Of a stretch of 64,000 bases of DNA, positions 12,175-22,130 are shown piece after piece (within the stretch, counting starts at the first letter, position 1; each line of letters starts with the position of its first letter). Origin of the DNA: Pseudopyrenochaeta lycopersici (taxonomy: Eukaryota > Ascomycota > Dothideomycetes > Pleosporales > Pseudopyrenochaetaceae). The notes under the pieces were generated by a model. That model saw nothing but the letters and a program-made list of their open reading frames with translations. It had not been told where the DNA came from and searched no databases. Location of the stretch: assembly GCA_003313425.1 (NCBI GenBank), contig NHZP01000018.1, positions 558,001-622,000 of the forward strand, written 5' to 3'. The position numbers and the translations under genes are program-made.

Positions 12175-14270
12175 ATGTCTGCCTCGTCGCCCTTGCCATC
12201 TTCATCGCCTGCGTCATTACGCACCGCCAATGGCCGGCGCACGAGTGTCACTGGTCAACTGGCTTTCCTGGTGCATTCGCCCGAGACTGTTGCAAACCAT
12301 ATGCCGCCGGAAGTCGACAACAAGGCTCTTGCTAGACAAAAGCGACGACGAACCAGGTATGTCATGCATATTGCTTCAGGTTCTGCTATTTCAACCCAAC
12401 TTCGGTGTTGACTGTGGGATTGGACGCGCTGGAACGTGCTTGCGCGCCGGGCACCGGCCTTACCCCGCGACGAGCGACGACTCGACAGTGCACGACCGCT
12501 GACCACGACATTTTGCAGCAAGGAAGACGAAGACGTGCTCAAAGCAGAGTATCTGAAGAACCAGAAACCGGACAAAGCCGCTCGTCTGGAAATAGTCAGC
12601 AAAGTCGCGCTTGGCGAAAAGGAAGTTCAGGTGCGTCCAAGGAATTCCCACCACGTCACGCGCCAATACTAACTTCGTGTGCCCTCTCTAGATTTGGTTC
12701 CAAAGTAAGTGTTCAAATCATTCTCGGCGTCATCACCATATTTTATGCTGTTCTTCTTGCTGCTAGAACGCGTCCATTCAGCGACATACGTTGCCCTTTT
12801 CTGAGACATTCCCTAACAATCGTTGCTTTAGATAAGCGCCAGAACGACCGCCGTCGCTCGCGGCCATTAGAACCATCATCCAGCGCGTCACTAATGTCCT
12901 CATCATCTACCATGTCGGACCCGCCTACAGAAGACGAGACCGGCTCGCGCGATATCGATAACGCCGCGGGCCAGAAAGAGCCGGAAGAGTGTCCGAACTC
13001 CGATCCACCTGAGCAACCAGCTACACCTGAGCTTACTTCAGACGATTCGCTACACCATTCCCATGCTGAGGAAACAATTGAAATCACCAAACCCGAGACT
13101 GGCATTGCGGCTGAATCGGCGCCCGAGCATTCCACCGAGCCTCATACCGGAGAAACCACAGAGAGCGCAGAGACTGACATCATCGACTCGCAACAGACTG
13201 CTCCTACCTCACAAAATGTCTCACAACCACGCACATCATGGATCTCCAATCGCCGCAGTGCCTCGTTCATACGATACAGTGAGGACTACGCTGCTGAAGT
13301 GATTACCTTCCCGAACGCTCCCCCCAAGCCGACCGAGTCGCCCGAGACCGCCAAACCAACCTCACGTGCGTTAAAACGTGCACACTCCTTCGTGAGGATA
13401 TCTACAAACGAGGATGGCACTGCACGCATTGTCACAGACCTTGACAAGACTCCATCGCCGCCTCACCAGAAGACAAATCCTTCAACATTCTCCCGTGCCG
13501 CTGCTGGCCTTCGAAGGAGCTACAGCGCAGCTGGTCTCAACGATCGATTAGCCGCTGCTGCACGAGGGGAGCCAAGTCCAAAGGTGCCTAGGACGTCGTC
13601 GAACATTGGAAGGAGTAGAGACTCTCGCGCATGGGAATTCTGGTGTGACCCTGACAGTCGCTCCACCACGAGCCTGACAACACGCGCAGAGCAGGAAGGG
13701 AGTGGAAGTGCGGCGGACGCGATTGGGATACTGCGTGCGAACCGCAAGATTTTAGCTCAAAATCACGCACGCCAAAACTCACCTCTTAGATCACGGCATA
13801 GCTCACGCCAAGTTCTTGGCAGCCCAGGAGTGAAGAAGACACGAGGACCCATGCAACGTGCTGCCACTATCAATGGCCGTTTCTCAACCAAGGAGTACAG
13901 GAAGAGCGGGGATACCACTGAGTCTGAGGAATTTCCGCAGACAGAGTCGGACAAGGAGAATTGGAGCCCAGATGGTCCAAAACAAGTGCGACGTGATCGT
14001 TATGTCGCGGCCACACCACCTGCCTCTCAACGAGCGCGTCAAATCTTGGGCGAGAATGCGGATCTCATGTCCCAGACTTCAAGTCTTGGCGCTATGTTAG
14101 CAAAAGAAAAGCGTAAACGTGATCAAGCAACCACAGATCCAGAGCAAGACGATGAGCTGAGATCTTTTATGAAAAGTGGTGGAGCAAGTGGGCGAACGAG
14201 CTTGAGTTCGGCTGAAGAGGCAGGATGTGTGGAGGGCCTGCTGAAGCTCAGTCAGGGTCAGTGGAGATGA
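12175..14270 (+). CDS. Homeobox transcription factor
   Basis: Sequence-specific DNA-binding regulator in the nucleus. Exons 12175-12356, 12519-12630, 12692-12704 (13 nt) and 12832-14270 give 581 aa. The homeodomain covers about residues 53-113: a basic arm RQKRRRTS, helix 1 EDEDVLKAEYLKN, helix 2 RLEIVSKVAL, and recognition helix IWFQNKRQNDRRR. Its WFQN core is encoded by the 13-nt exon. The remaining 470 residues are low-complexity and Ser/Thr/Pro/Glu-rich, with SP/TP phosphosite-like pairs and a possible arginine-rich stretch. A conserved-looking GAMLAKEKRKRD motif lies near the end. The architecture resembles yeast Yox1/Yhp1-like repressors, but orthology is not established. An in-frame ATG at 11968 would lengthen the protein; I preferred 12175 because it follows a C/T-rich leader. 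Confidence 0.88.
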
Positions 14271-16246
14271 AAGGCATTATGAGATGAGTTAGGAGGCATA
14301 AGACCTGCGCCCTTGACCCATTCACGCCAAGTATACCATTTATTCTACGGTCTTTGTTTCTTGTCACTGCATTTACAGCGCATCGGTATTGGTGTTTGGC
14401 TCGATCGAGCGCATGGAAGCATTATCACGACTTTCGAAGGCGCTGTGGCGGTCTTTTCAGAGATTGATTGGTCTCAACTAATTGCATCAAACAATGAAAG
14501 GTTGCTCTTGCATTGAAAAAGGGGCTGTTTTGATCCCTGCCTTATTCTCTGAGCCAACAATAGTATTGTCATGGCTTAGTGTCATGTTAGGGCAACACCA
14601 ACTTTATCAAGAATCCATGGTGCAGATTGACAGAGCCTATATGTAGACGATATGCAACACATTGAAATTGGTTCCGTGTATCTCTCGGTCCGTCTTGCAA
14701 ATATTGAAACGTCAAGCCTCTGTACCGCCACGTAGTCACTCTGGACCTACCCAACTCCAGCCCTTGTATGCTCGGCATCTACACGAGTTGGTCTGACAAC
14801 TAAGATCCAGTACTTCCAATTCACTAGCCCGTAGCCATTTCCGTACTTCTCACTCCTAACAACTGCACATCAATCAGCATGTAGGCTCCTATTCTCCTTA
14901 ACAACATGCTGGATCCAACCTGGTTCCACTTTGCTTCAGTTCAAGATGGCATATTATGGCTTATATATATCCTTTTGTTCTAGGCTACAGCTCACGAGAA
15001 CACCTACGTCAGTGACGAACGCATCTTTTAACCCTTTCAACTCCTTTTTTTTCTTGAATCACGTAGTTTTGTACCTCTCGTTGAATTTGAGACGGGTATT
15101 CAGTTCCACGATGTGAAGTGTAATGTCTGTGAACTGGTTCACACAATTCTGGTTTCATGCTCAAACTTTTGTATCATTGTCGCCTCAGACCTCTGCCATG
15201 AAAGATTTCTATGAGAGAGGATCTAAAGATGCCGTTTCTGCTTTCACACCCTTCTACGCGGGCACTGCAGGACTCTAACCCAGGTATTTTGAGAAATTTG
15301 TCGGTATTCTGTCAAGCCACATTTTGAATAGTTTCAAAAAGGAAGTGAATGACTCAATCATACGATGGTGACCTGTCGATCTTGGGAAGTTAGGATTGAA
15401 TATGAAAAGTTTCCTCGAAGTGCCTGAGAAGCATAACACTTAAGCTAGGAATTTGCTAGCGTATTAGAAACGGTTAAATTTTTTATCTTTTCAGTCTAGT
15501 AAGATTCTCGCAAATAATTTTCTCTCCACGTTCCCAGTAGGTCTGAATTGCAGCATATAAAGGCTCCAGCGTGATGAACTTCTTTACTGTATTGTACATG
15601 CTCGTATGCTGAGCTGAGTCCCTTCGACAGCTTTGTCAACATCATAAATATCAGTACAGACATAGGGCCACCGACCTGAGAGGTCCTTGATTACATATGT
15701 ATCCGCTGTTCACTGTTCATGCGCCGCTCAAGGATCCCTGCATTCGAACCGACAGCTGAAGTTGCAACAATAATGCAGTAGGCTGAGGAGAAGACGCCTT
15801 TCATACACCTTCACTACCGCAGTAACTTTTGACTGCACGAAGCAGCAGAGTGTGAACATGGCAGATGTTCCCAACAACAGTAATATATCCAAAATACTAA
15901 TGTTGCTAATGTCAGATAGAACCGAGGTACCACGGCTACAATACTAGATTGGAGTAGATTGAGGCAGTAACGGACCAGATAGCAGACCTGCGAGGAACTT
16001 GTGAGTGAACTCGCCGTCATAGGTGACTTTTCAGTCACCGGCCTATATTTGCATGAGTACCAGATCCGCACCAAACCTGTGGTCGATGGCGCGATTTTTC
16101 TGCTCCTCTGCTCGCCTACAGATGCCTCTTTCGCTATCTGGGTGTCCTCAGCCGGTACAAGGCACAGATAATCAGAATCGAACAAAACCAATTGCAGGCA
16201 TCTTCCATACAAAGCCAGCTTATCTTGCGTTACAGCAATATACATA
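14271..16246. other. Intergenic, about 2 kb, no gene seen
   Basis: After the homeobox 3' end the sequence becomes more A/T-rich (roughly 15,000-15,800), with many short broken frames. No recognisable protein, repeat ends or RNA gene. Confidence 0.5.
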
Positions 16247-17021
16247 CTATATATGCTTCTGTCCGAGGTAGTAGGCTTGCTCTAACAATTGAGCTTGAAA
16301 CACCTCGTCTTTGTGGAGCATTTCCAACAGCTCAAGTAATTTAGCGTTCCAGTCATCTTTTTTCCTTATGTTGAGTTTCAATGTACACCTCTCAAATAGT
16401 CTGGGGTAAAACCCAGCGGTAGCCCGATCAACGAGGCAAAGAGATTTATCCTCTAACACTAGAATGTTTTGAGGGGTGATATCGAGATGACGGGAAGACG
16501 AGCGGATAGTTTGCTAGGTTGAGCTTTTGCAACAGCCTTAATTGTCTTCTGTTATAGTACTCCTCAATATCGAATATCGTTGCCAGTGCAATTGATTCGT
16601 CTAACCAGAGCTGTGCATATGCCAGTCCGTAATGGAAAGGTCCAGGTTTGTCACATCGTATTTGTTCAAAACTCTTCATAACCTCCGCCATTGGTTCCAG
16701 AAAGACGGCAGGATTTTGAACAGATGACAGCGCTTCGCCATGTAAGTATTCCATAACAATGTACCCTACTACTCCGTATGTAAAGAAGCGATAGATCCGG
16801 GGAATTCGTATAATTGCAGGGTCAATTATCTCATATGCTTGCTGGTGGTTCTGAGCCTCAAGTTGCGTCACACCATATCCACATTTTACAACGGCAGCTT
16901 CTGAAAGCTTAATAATGGATAGCCCTCCTTTAAATTTACTTAGTATGGTCCGATCCGGATTTGAACGAAGACAATATTGAACAATCTCATCGTTAGTGGC
17001 CGTGTCGTGTTGGAGAGTCAT
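16247..17021 (-). pseudogene. APH/choline-kinase-type phosphotransferase with frameshift
   Basis: Fungal protein of the aminoglycoside-phosphotransferase-like kinase superfamily; the substrate is unknown in such fungal members. It starts MTLQHDTATNDEIVQYC at 17021. The N-lobe shows IIKLSEAAVVKCGYG (Lys of the ATP site), then the hinge GYIVMEYLHGE. Near 16490-16494 one extra base breaks the frame: upstream reads YPLVFPSSRYH..., while the other frame gives the catalytic loop HLDITPQNILV followed by LVDRATAGFYPRLFE, as expected. No intron of normal length could reconcile them. Apart from this shift the motifs are preserved, so it is either a recently broken gene or a sequencing error. It lies about 800 bp from a RIP-mutated transposon. 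Confidence 0.75.
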
Positions 17022-17781
17022 TGTATTGGTTAAAGAGCTATTTGCTGCTACCAACTGTGCGTGCAATATTTGAAACACGGCAGCTGAGGTTTCGATATGT
17101 CATCAAGTCAAACGTACGCTTGGCAATAGTGGAGAGTAAAAGGGACCGACTGTCCTTCCTGCGGTAATGAGTCAACATAGAGCTAATGGAGAGGCCATGC
17201 ACGCTGTCCAATCTAATCTCAGAATACATTGAGGTATAACCCGGTCTCTGCAATGGTTGTTGAGACGGGTGAGAACCACAGAGGACAGCTGCTTCACATC
17301 GTTAAAGGAGAGAAGTGAAACAGATGTTTCGAAGTAATTAAGCAGGCAAGGTGAGCAGCCAGGGCTCGCAGGACTGGAATCCTTACTGTGAACGTGCAAG
17401 GTCGCGGGGAGGATATTCAAACGATCTAGAGGTAATTGGAATCGTCTCGTAGTATGCCTGCAATCAGTAATGTCGTTGTGCAGATCAGGAGTTCGCGGCG
17501 GCTTTGAGCACGTTGATACTGGTAGCGCAGCCATTAGCTGAGCGATGACTTGTAACTGCTTTGATTAGACGTAGTTTGCGTGGCAATTTCCAGGCAGAGC
17601 GCCACAGTTGAAGGCAAGGAGAATGTGAAGGATACAATACATTTAGCTACATTTACATTACGATATTATGAAGGGCCACTCAATCCAATGTAAGGCTATG
17701 TCATACAGAGAAGCTCTGAAATGTATCCTTACAAAGGCTAGATGTCTTCAAAACGTACATTTATGTTTTGTTTTCCGCATA
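17022..17781. other. Intergenic between APH pseudogene and transposon
   Basis: Contains the upstream region of the APH gene. A 120-residue frame on the minus strand (17172-17534) has no recognisable similarity. Ends at the TA target duplication of the transposon (17780-17781). Confidence 0.45.
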
Positions 17782-17829
17782 ACGTGTCCCACAAGCGAGC
17801 GCCGCACCCCACCAAGTTTGAGCACCTCT
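17782..17829 (+). repeat. Left terminal inverted repeat
   Basis: 48 bp, beginning directly after the TA at 17780-17781. It matches the reverse complement of 18868-18915 with one mismatch (G at base 41 against A). Confidence 0.95.
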
Positions 17830-17869
17830 CTCATCTCAACGTACAATAGCTCAACACCACGCTCTTCAA

Positions 17870-18809
17870 ATGCCTTCAAACGAAGCAGATATCCAGCTTG
17901 CTATCTCAGCTATTTATGCGCATTAAATTAGTAGCAACTGGCCTGCTGCAGCAATCTTTAACGTGTCTGAAAGAATAATCCGTCGCCGACGCGCTGGGAC
18001 TACTGCTAAACGCGATTGCTAGCCTAACTTAAGGAAGCTTACCTAGCTAGAAGAGGAGGTAATAGTTAATTATATACTTAATCTAGATTAACGTGGATTT
18101 CCGCCTACGTACGCAGCTATACGTGATATGGCTAATAAGCTGCTATTAACGCGTCGTGGAGGTTTAGTTAGGATAAATTGGCTATCTAACTTTGTCAAGC
18201 GTACAGACAGTCTGACGACGCGTTTTACCTGAGCGTACGATAGGCAGAGTTAATATACGCTCAGCATTTCGAGGAGCAGGCCTTGTTCCTCTCCAGCCAG
18301 ACGTTGTCTTATCAAGGCTAGACGTCCAGCTGCGTACGCCATCACTAGCAGCTTAGTTAGGAACTCTCTGGGAGCCTCAAACACTAAGGAACCCACGTGA
18401 GTTTGAGGCTCAATCGACTCTAATTAGCGATCGCGTTCGACGGTATAAGAGCTTATCACCAGCCTTAATTATTAAGGCGCTTAATTAGTTTACAAAAGGG
18501 GCTATAGTAGGGGTATATAGAACTAAGCTAATAGAGGGTAGGATTAATAGCCTTAAGAAGGCTAATAAGGCAGTAACTTAGCGAAAGCAGCGTAAGAGAA
18601 AGTAGATTTAGAACAGAGGAGTCTTAATAAAGGGAGTCAGAGAGGATGTAGCTACTTAATAAGAGGCTAATTAACAGATTAGGCGTGAAATGCGTTAAAG
18701 TAGGGAGTAATTAGGCCTTAGCGGCCGGGCTCTATCGCGCTGTAAAAGGTGCAGAGAGACTAGGCATAACTCGCGCACGTGTAAAAACAATACTATAGGT
18801 GCTACTTAA
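17870..18809 (+). pseudogene. pogo/Fot1 transposase remnant, DDE core deleted
   Basis: It starts at an ATG (MPSNEADIQLAISAIYA) and reads, through stops, the helix-turn-helix region (SNWPAAAIFNVSERIIRRR), then LEEEVIVNYILNLD, RGFPPTYAAIRDMANKLL, WLSNFVKRTDSLTTRF. After AYDRQ (about 18250) the frame shifts and the sequence jumps to the C-terminal block NIRSAFRGAGLVPLQP. The DDE/DDD domain normally between them is absent. The tail ends with a zinc-knuckle-like CKRCRETRHNSRTCKNN (C-x2-C-x4-H-x4-C). About 15 in-frame stops are TAA or TAG at expected Gln positions, plus TGA at an expected Arg. All fit C-to-T change on the coding strand. Confidence 0.85.
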
Positions 18810-18867
18810 GCTTGCATATTAATATCTATAGAGAGTACTTGAATTTATAGTTGAGCTGTACGCTGGT

Positions 18868-18915
18868 AGAGGTGTTCAAACTTGGTGGGGTGCGGCGCTC
18901 GCTTGTGGGACACGT
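18868..18915 (-). repeat. Right terminal inverted repeat
   Basis: 48-bp inverted copy of 17782-17829 with one mismatch. It is followed immediately by the TA duplication at 18916-18917. Confidence 0.95.
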
Positions 18916-18917
18916 TA

Positions 18918-19651
18918 CACTGATTAATGAACAAGTATGACAGGGATGATTGCATGATTTCTTGTTGTAGACTAAATTATCCCAACAAGTCTACCGAGAT
19001 TACAACTAAACTTTAAACATAATCTCACAACTTCACGAGAATAATACTTTGAATGTCGAAATAATGAGTACTTCTCAGCACAAGGAGTGAGTTTTCGGCC
19101 CTGTAGTGGCCGCACGACTTTTATTAAATGACCACATATACTTTCTATCTTACCATCCTTGAGAACACTTGTTTTTGAAATCCCACCAACATCCCCTTCA
19201 TAGAGGTGTTTTAGGCGATTAATGGCGTGTGAATAATAGTGCATGAGCTTGTTTTTTGAGCTGCGTTTTTACTGCCCTGTTCAAGTCATTCACTGCTGTT
19301 CTATGGGGAAGTGTGAATGCAAAAGACTATCTGGACGGCACAATATTCCAGGTGCTTCTTATATACTCGTTAGAGACTTGTCCTAAGTGAAACAATTCTC
19401 CGGATGTAGTGTTTGCAAAAAGTACTTTCCACAAACTGGTTCCTACAAATTGCGACTCACCCCTTTGTCTTCTGCACTCACAGACTTTCTCCTATTCGAC
19501 TTCCCCACCCACTCGCAAAGGCACAACCACACACAAATTTCTTTTCGGCAGAAACGTCAGTAACTAATTCAGATCTCAATTGCACACTCCCACCCCCGAG
19601 ATACACCAAGAGCGGTCTTCCAACCACAAATAAGGTTCGGGTGACATCAAT
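18918..19651. other. Intergenic, transposon flank and RING-gene promoter
   Basis: A 90-residue minus-strand frame (18972-19244) in A/T-rich sequence has no recognisable family. The rest is upstream of the RING-H2 gene and becomes C/T-rich before its start. Confidence 0.45.
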
Positions 19652-20740
19652 ATGTCCGCCCTTCGAACCCAAGCCCAGTTCTTTATGAGTGGCATTATTC
19701 CAGTTGGTGCTCAAACAGCAGGCGAAAATTGTTCTATCTGCACAGAACCACTCGCTGAGGACGTGGTCCAGATAGTGGCATGCAGGCACCGCTTCCATTG
19801 TGTCTGCGTAGCTATGTGGCTCCAAGGCAGTGGAGGGCGACATCGTACCTGTCCAAATTGCAGGCGCGAACTTTACGAATCTACGCCCATTCTTCCCCGA
19901 CCAGCTGCTCGAGCTTCTCTACTCTCTCCCACAGGCATAGGACAGTTAGATGAGGGAGTGTCCGATGGCCTCCTTCGCGCCCCGTTCCCCCCTTTCCCCT
20001 CATTCCCCTCGTTCCCCTCTTTCCGTTCATTTCCCTCATTTCCCTCATTCCGTTCATTTCCTCCCTTCTCCGATTATTTTACCACGTCTGAGGAACGCGT
20101 TGGCGATCCAGATGATACAATGAATATCGATATGCACGCCGATGGCCCCGAGCCGCTTGAGCGTGTCCGGAGCCGTATTCATCAGGGCCCTGATGCCTCG
20201 TTCAACACTTCGCAGACGCCCAACAGTCGCGGGCCGACTCTGCGGGTTACCGAAACCAGCACATTTTCGTACAGAGCGACTCATGCAGGGCAGGCTAGAA
20301 ATGAGCAGGCCGCTGTCGAACGAGAGTCACTGCGACGTCCCGATGATCAAGCACGCCCTCATCAACGAGAACGTCAGCTGAATTCACTTAGTATGCGGAA
20401 TACTATGCCTAGGTCTGATCGCACCATTACTCGAGCCTCTTTGCGTTCTAGCCGCCGAATAGGGTCGCATATCTCACAACCGAGGCCAGAACAAGATGCA
20501 GAGCATGCAGCATTTCGCCAATGCGCACCTTCAACTGTTGTCAGAACTCGACGACAAGAAGTAGTGTATGAATCGCGGCGAGAACATCACTCCATGCCTC
20601 GTTCTCCACTTGGGGACCGCCCCATGTCCTTGGTTTCTCATTCAAATGCTAGTCGAGCCCGTCTTCGAACACGGCCAGAACTAGAGAGGTATCGATCGGC
20701 CGGAGAGGCTTCAAATGAGTCTCCGGCAGACGACAACTGA
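19652..20740 (+). CDS. RING-H2 finger protein, probable E3 ubiquitin ligase
   Basis: Single exon, 362 aa. A RING-H2 domain lies at the N terminus: Cys27, Cys30, Cys44, His46, His49, Cys52, Cys67 and Cys70 form the C3H2C3 zinc-ligand pattern (CSIC...CRHRFHCVC...CPNC). Such domains recruit ubiquitin-conjugating enzymes; the target is unknown. Residues about 112-139 are a run of Phe-Pro-Ser/Phe-Arg-Ser tripeptides, encoded by 9-nt tandem repeats at about 19985-20075. The remaining C-terminal half is Arg/Ser-rich and apparently disordered, with no membrane segment. The combination of an N-terminal RING and a long disordered tail is common in fungal lineage-specific RING proteins. I do not recognise a named orthologue. 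Confidence 0.85.
   Translation: MSALRTQAQFFMSGIIPVGAQTAGENCSICTEPLAEDVVQIVACRHRFHCVCVAMWLQGSGGRHRTCPNCRRELYESTPILPRPAARASLLSPTGIGQLDEGVSDGLLRAPFPPFPSFPSFPSFRSFPSFPSFRSFPPFSDYFTTSEERVGDPDDTMNIDMHADGPEPLERVRSRIHQGPDASFNTSQTPNSRGPTLRVTETSTFSYRATHAGQARNEQAAVERESLRRPDDQARPHQRERQLNSLSMRNTMPRSDRTITRASLRSSRRIGSHISQPRPEQDAEHAAFRQCAPSTVVRTRRQEVVYESRREHHSMPRSPLGDRPMSLVSHSNASRARLRTRPELERYRSAGEASNESPADDN
19985..20075 (+). repeat. Coding 9-nt tandem repeat (Phe-Pro-Ser units)
   Basis: Imperfect repeats of TTCCCCTCA/TTTCCGTCA type, about nine units, in frame in the RING-H2 gene. They alternate FPS and FRS and are a likely length-variable microsatellite. Confidence 0.8.
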
Positions 20741-21211
20741 GATGCTTTGTTTGATGAAGTCCAGCGTCGTACACGGCTGCTAAGCTGGAGGTGTTGATAA
20801 ATACGGTCTAGCTTGATAGGTTGGGGATGTCGTCTGATCCCAGGGTTTAGCAGTTCGAAATATGTAGACATCGAGATCGCCTCGCATGACTGATGATTGG
20901 CTGGCTTGTTTTAATTTATGCGTATAGACAGCGGAAATTTTGCTCGATAATGAAAAAGTCATAGAGTATCGATACTTTATAGCTCATATTTGTTTTGTGT
21001 GCAGCGTTTTGAGAATCGCTCGATTCTATAAGACCTTGCGTCAGTCTGGATTCGTATTTTTGAATATCTTAGGACCCGTTGCAGGTGGTCTTTGTAAATG
21101 TTCAGCCGCTCTGCATATCGCAATTGGGGTATCTTACATGTATTTACATATACAAAGAATCGCTACCTATTCTCCTGCTCTCATGTCCAAAATAGACCTC
21201 AGTTCTTTATT
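20741..21211. other. Intergenic, convergent 3' ends
   Basis: Between the stop codons of the RING-H2 gene and IMP1. A/T-rich after 20,900. No gene recognised. Confidence 0.5.
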
Positions 21212-21891
21212 TCATCCGGCAACCCACTCCCTCTCCCCTTCCCTCGGTTCTACAACATCCACCTCACTACCTACCCACTTGGCCTCTCTAACTGGCAACA
21301 CCACTGCGAGGACCTTCGCCTTCACTAACCCCAATGGCAATGGCCCGAAAAGCCTACTGTCCCTGCTCCATTCTAGATTATCCCCTGCGACCCAACAGTG
21401 TCCCTCTGGCACTCTGATGACCTGCTCTTTCACACTCGCCCATTTTCCTTCTGTATCTACAGCCTCCACATCGCCTTCCCCTCTCCCAGGCGATATGACA
21501 GATACGAAGTCGCCAGGCATGCCAATGACGCGTTTACATCCGCTTTCGTTGGGAAACATGGGGTTCGTGTATGTTATTATATCGCCGACTTTAATGTTAC
21601 GGCCACGTCGGTGGAGGGAGGAGTAAAGAATCCAAGGGTGTCCATTCCAGGAGTGTGGAATCGTGGGGGTCATGGAGATGCCGGTTGTGGAGCCAATGCC
21701 ACCAATGTAGGAACGGAAGACGTGTGTGAAGAGGGCTACTTTGCCGACAAGAAGAGCGTTACCTAATGACAATTAGCGACGAGGTAAGGCTTACTATTGG
21801 AGTGTAACTTACGCGCCCATCTTTTGGGGTTCAAAAGAGCTGGTGCAGATCGGTTGGGGAAGCGCTGGAAGAAAGACCATGGCGGCGGCAT
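21212..21891 (-). CDS. IMP1: Mitochondrial inner membrane protease subunit 1 (Imp1-like)
   Basis: Signal-peptidase-I-type (S26) serine protease that trims proteins sorted to the mitochondrial intermembrane space, acting with Imp2. Minus-strand exons 21813-21891 and 21212-21762 give 209 aa (yeast Imp1 is 190). Catalytic Ser56 lies in GISMTPTI, catalytic Lys103 in CKRVIGMPGD, followed by the boxes HCWVAGDN and SRLFGPLPLGLV. A membrane segment precedes the Ser (LLVGKVALFTHVFRSYIG). The basic N-terminal extension MPPPWSFFQRFPNRSAPALL fits mitochondrial targeting. Gly rather than Ala follows KRVI, within the family's range. Imp1 rather than Imp2 is favoured by length and by the GDN box, though not decisively. 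Its start is about 240 bp from the divergent JMJD7-like gene. Confidence 0.9.
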
Positions 21892-22130
21892 AATGAGGGA
21901 GTAGAGCTAATTGTGCTACCGTTGAAACATGTTGTGAGTTCAATTTACACCACCGATGACTAGAAGGCTACTTGGAGATTTGTAGCACAGCTTGATCGTT
22001 GGTGGAGTGACGAAGTTGTAGAGCTCGAGAAACATGGCTTCCAAAACTCCGAGCGCCAAGACCTTTAAATCCGCATCAATCGCATGAGGCTTCCACAACC
22101 TCATATGGACATCATCAAGCACCAGAAATC

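Larger units (their letters stand above)
17782..18915 (+). mobile_element. Fot1/pogo-like (Tc1-mariner) DNA transposon, internally deleted and RIP-mutated
   Basis: A 1134-bp element bounded by 48-bp terminal inverted repeats that begin ACGTGTCCCACAAGCGAGCG and differ at a single position (base 41). It is flanked by a TA duplication at 17780-17781 and 18916-18917, as expected for Tc1-mariner/pogo insertion. Inside are remnants of a CENP-B-like transposase on the plus strand: an N-terminal DNA-binding region, then directly C-terminal sequence, with the DDE catalytic core missing. The size is below the roughly 1.8-2 kb of full Fot1-type elements. Many stop codons sit where Gln codons are expected, the mark of C-to-T (RIP-type) mutation. 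The element cannot move by itself. The near-identical terminal repeats could still be recognised by a related transposase. Confidence 0.92.

Noticed and set aside
17172..17534. 120-codon minus-strand frame upstream of the APH pseudogene
   Set aside because: Considered as a regulatory protein or extra exon; no recognisable domain, and it does not join in phase to the APH reading frame.
18972..19244. 90-codon minus-strand frame between transposon and RING gene
   Set aside because: A/T-rich flank, no similarity recognised, no signal peptide or domain; too weak to call a gene.
20940..21626. 228-codon plus-strand frame
   Set aside because: Overlaps IMP1 in antisense; the minus strand carries intact Ser/Lys protease motifs.
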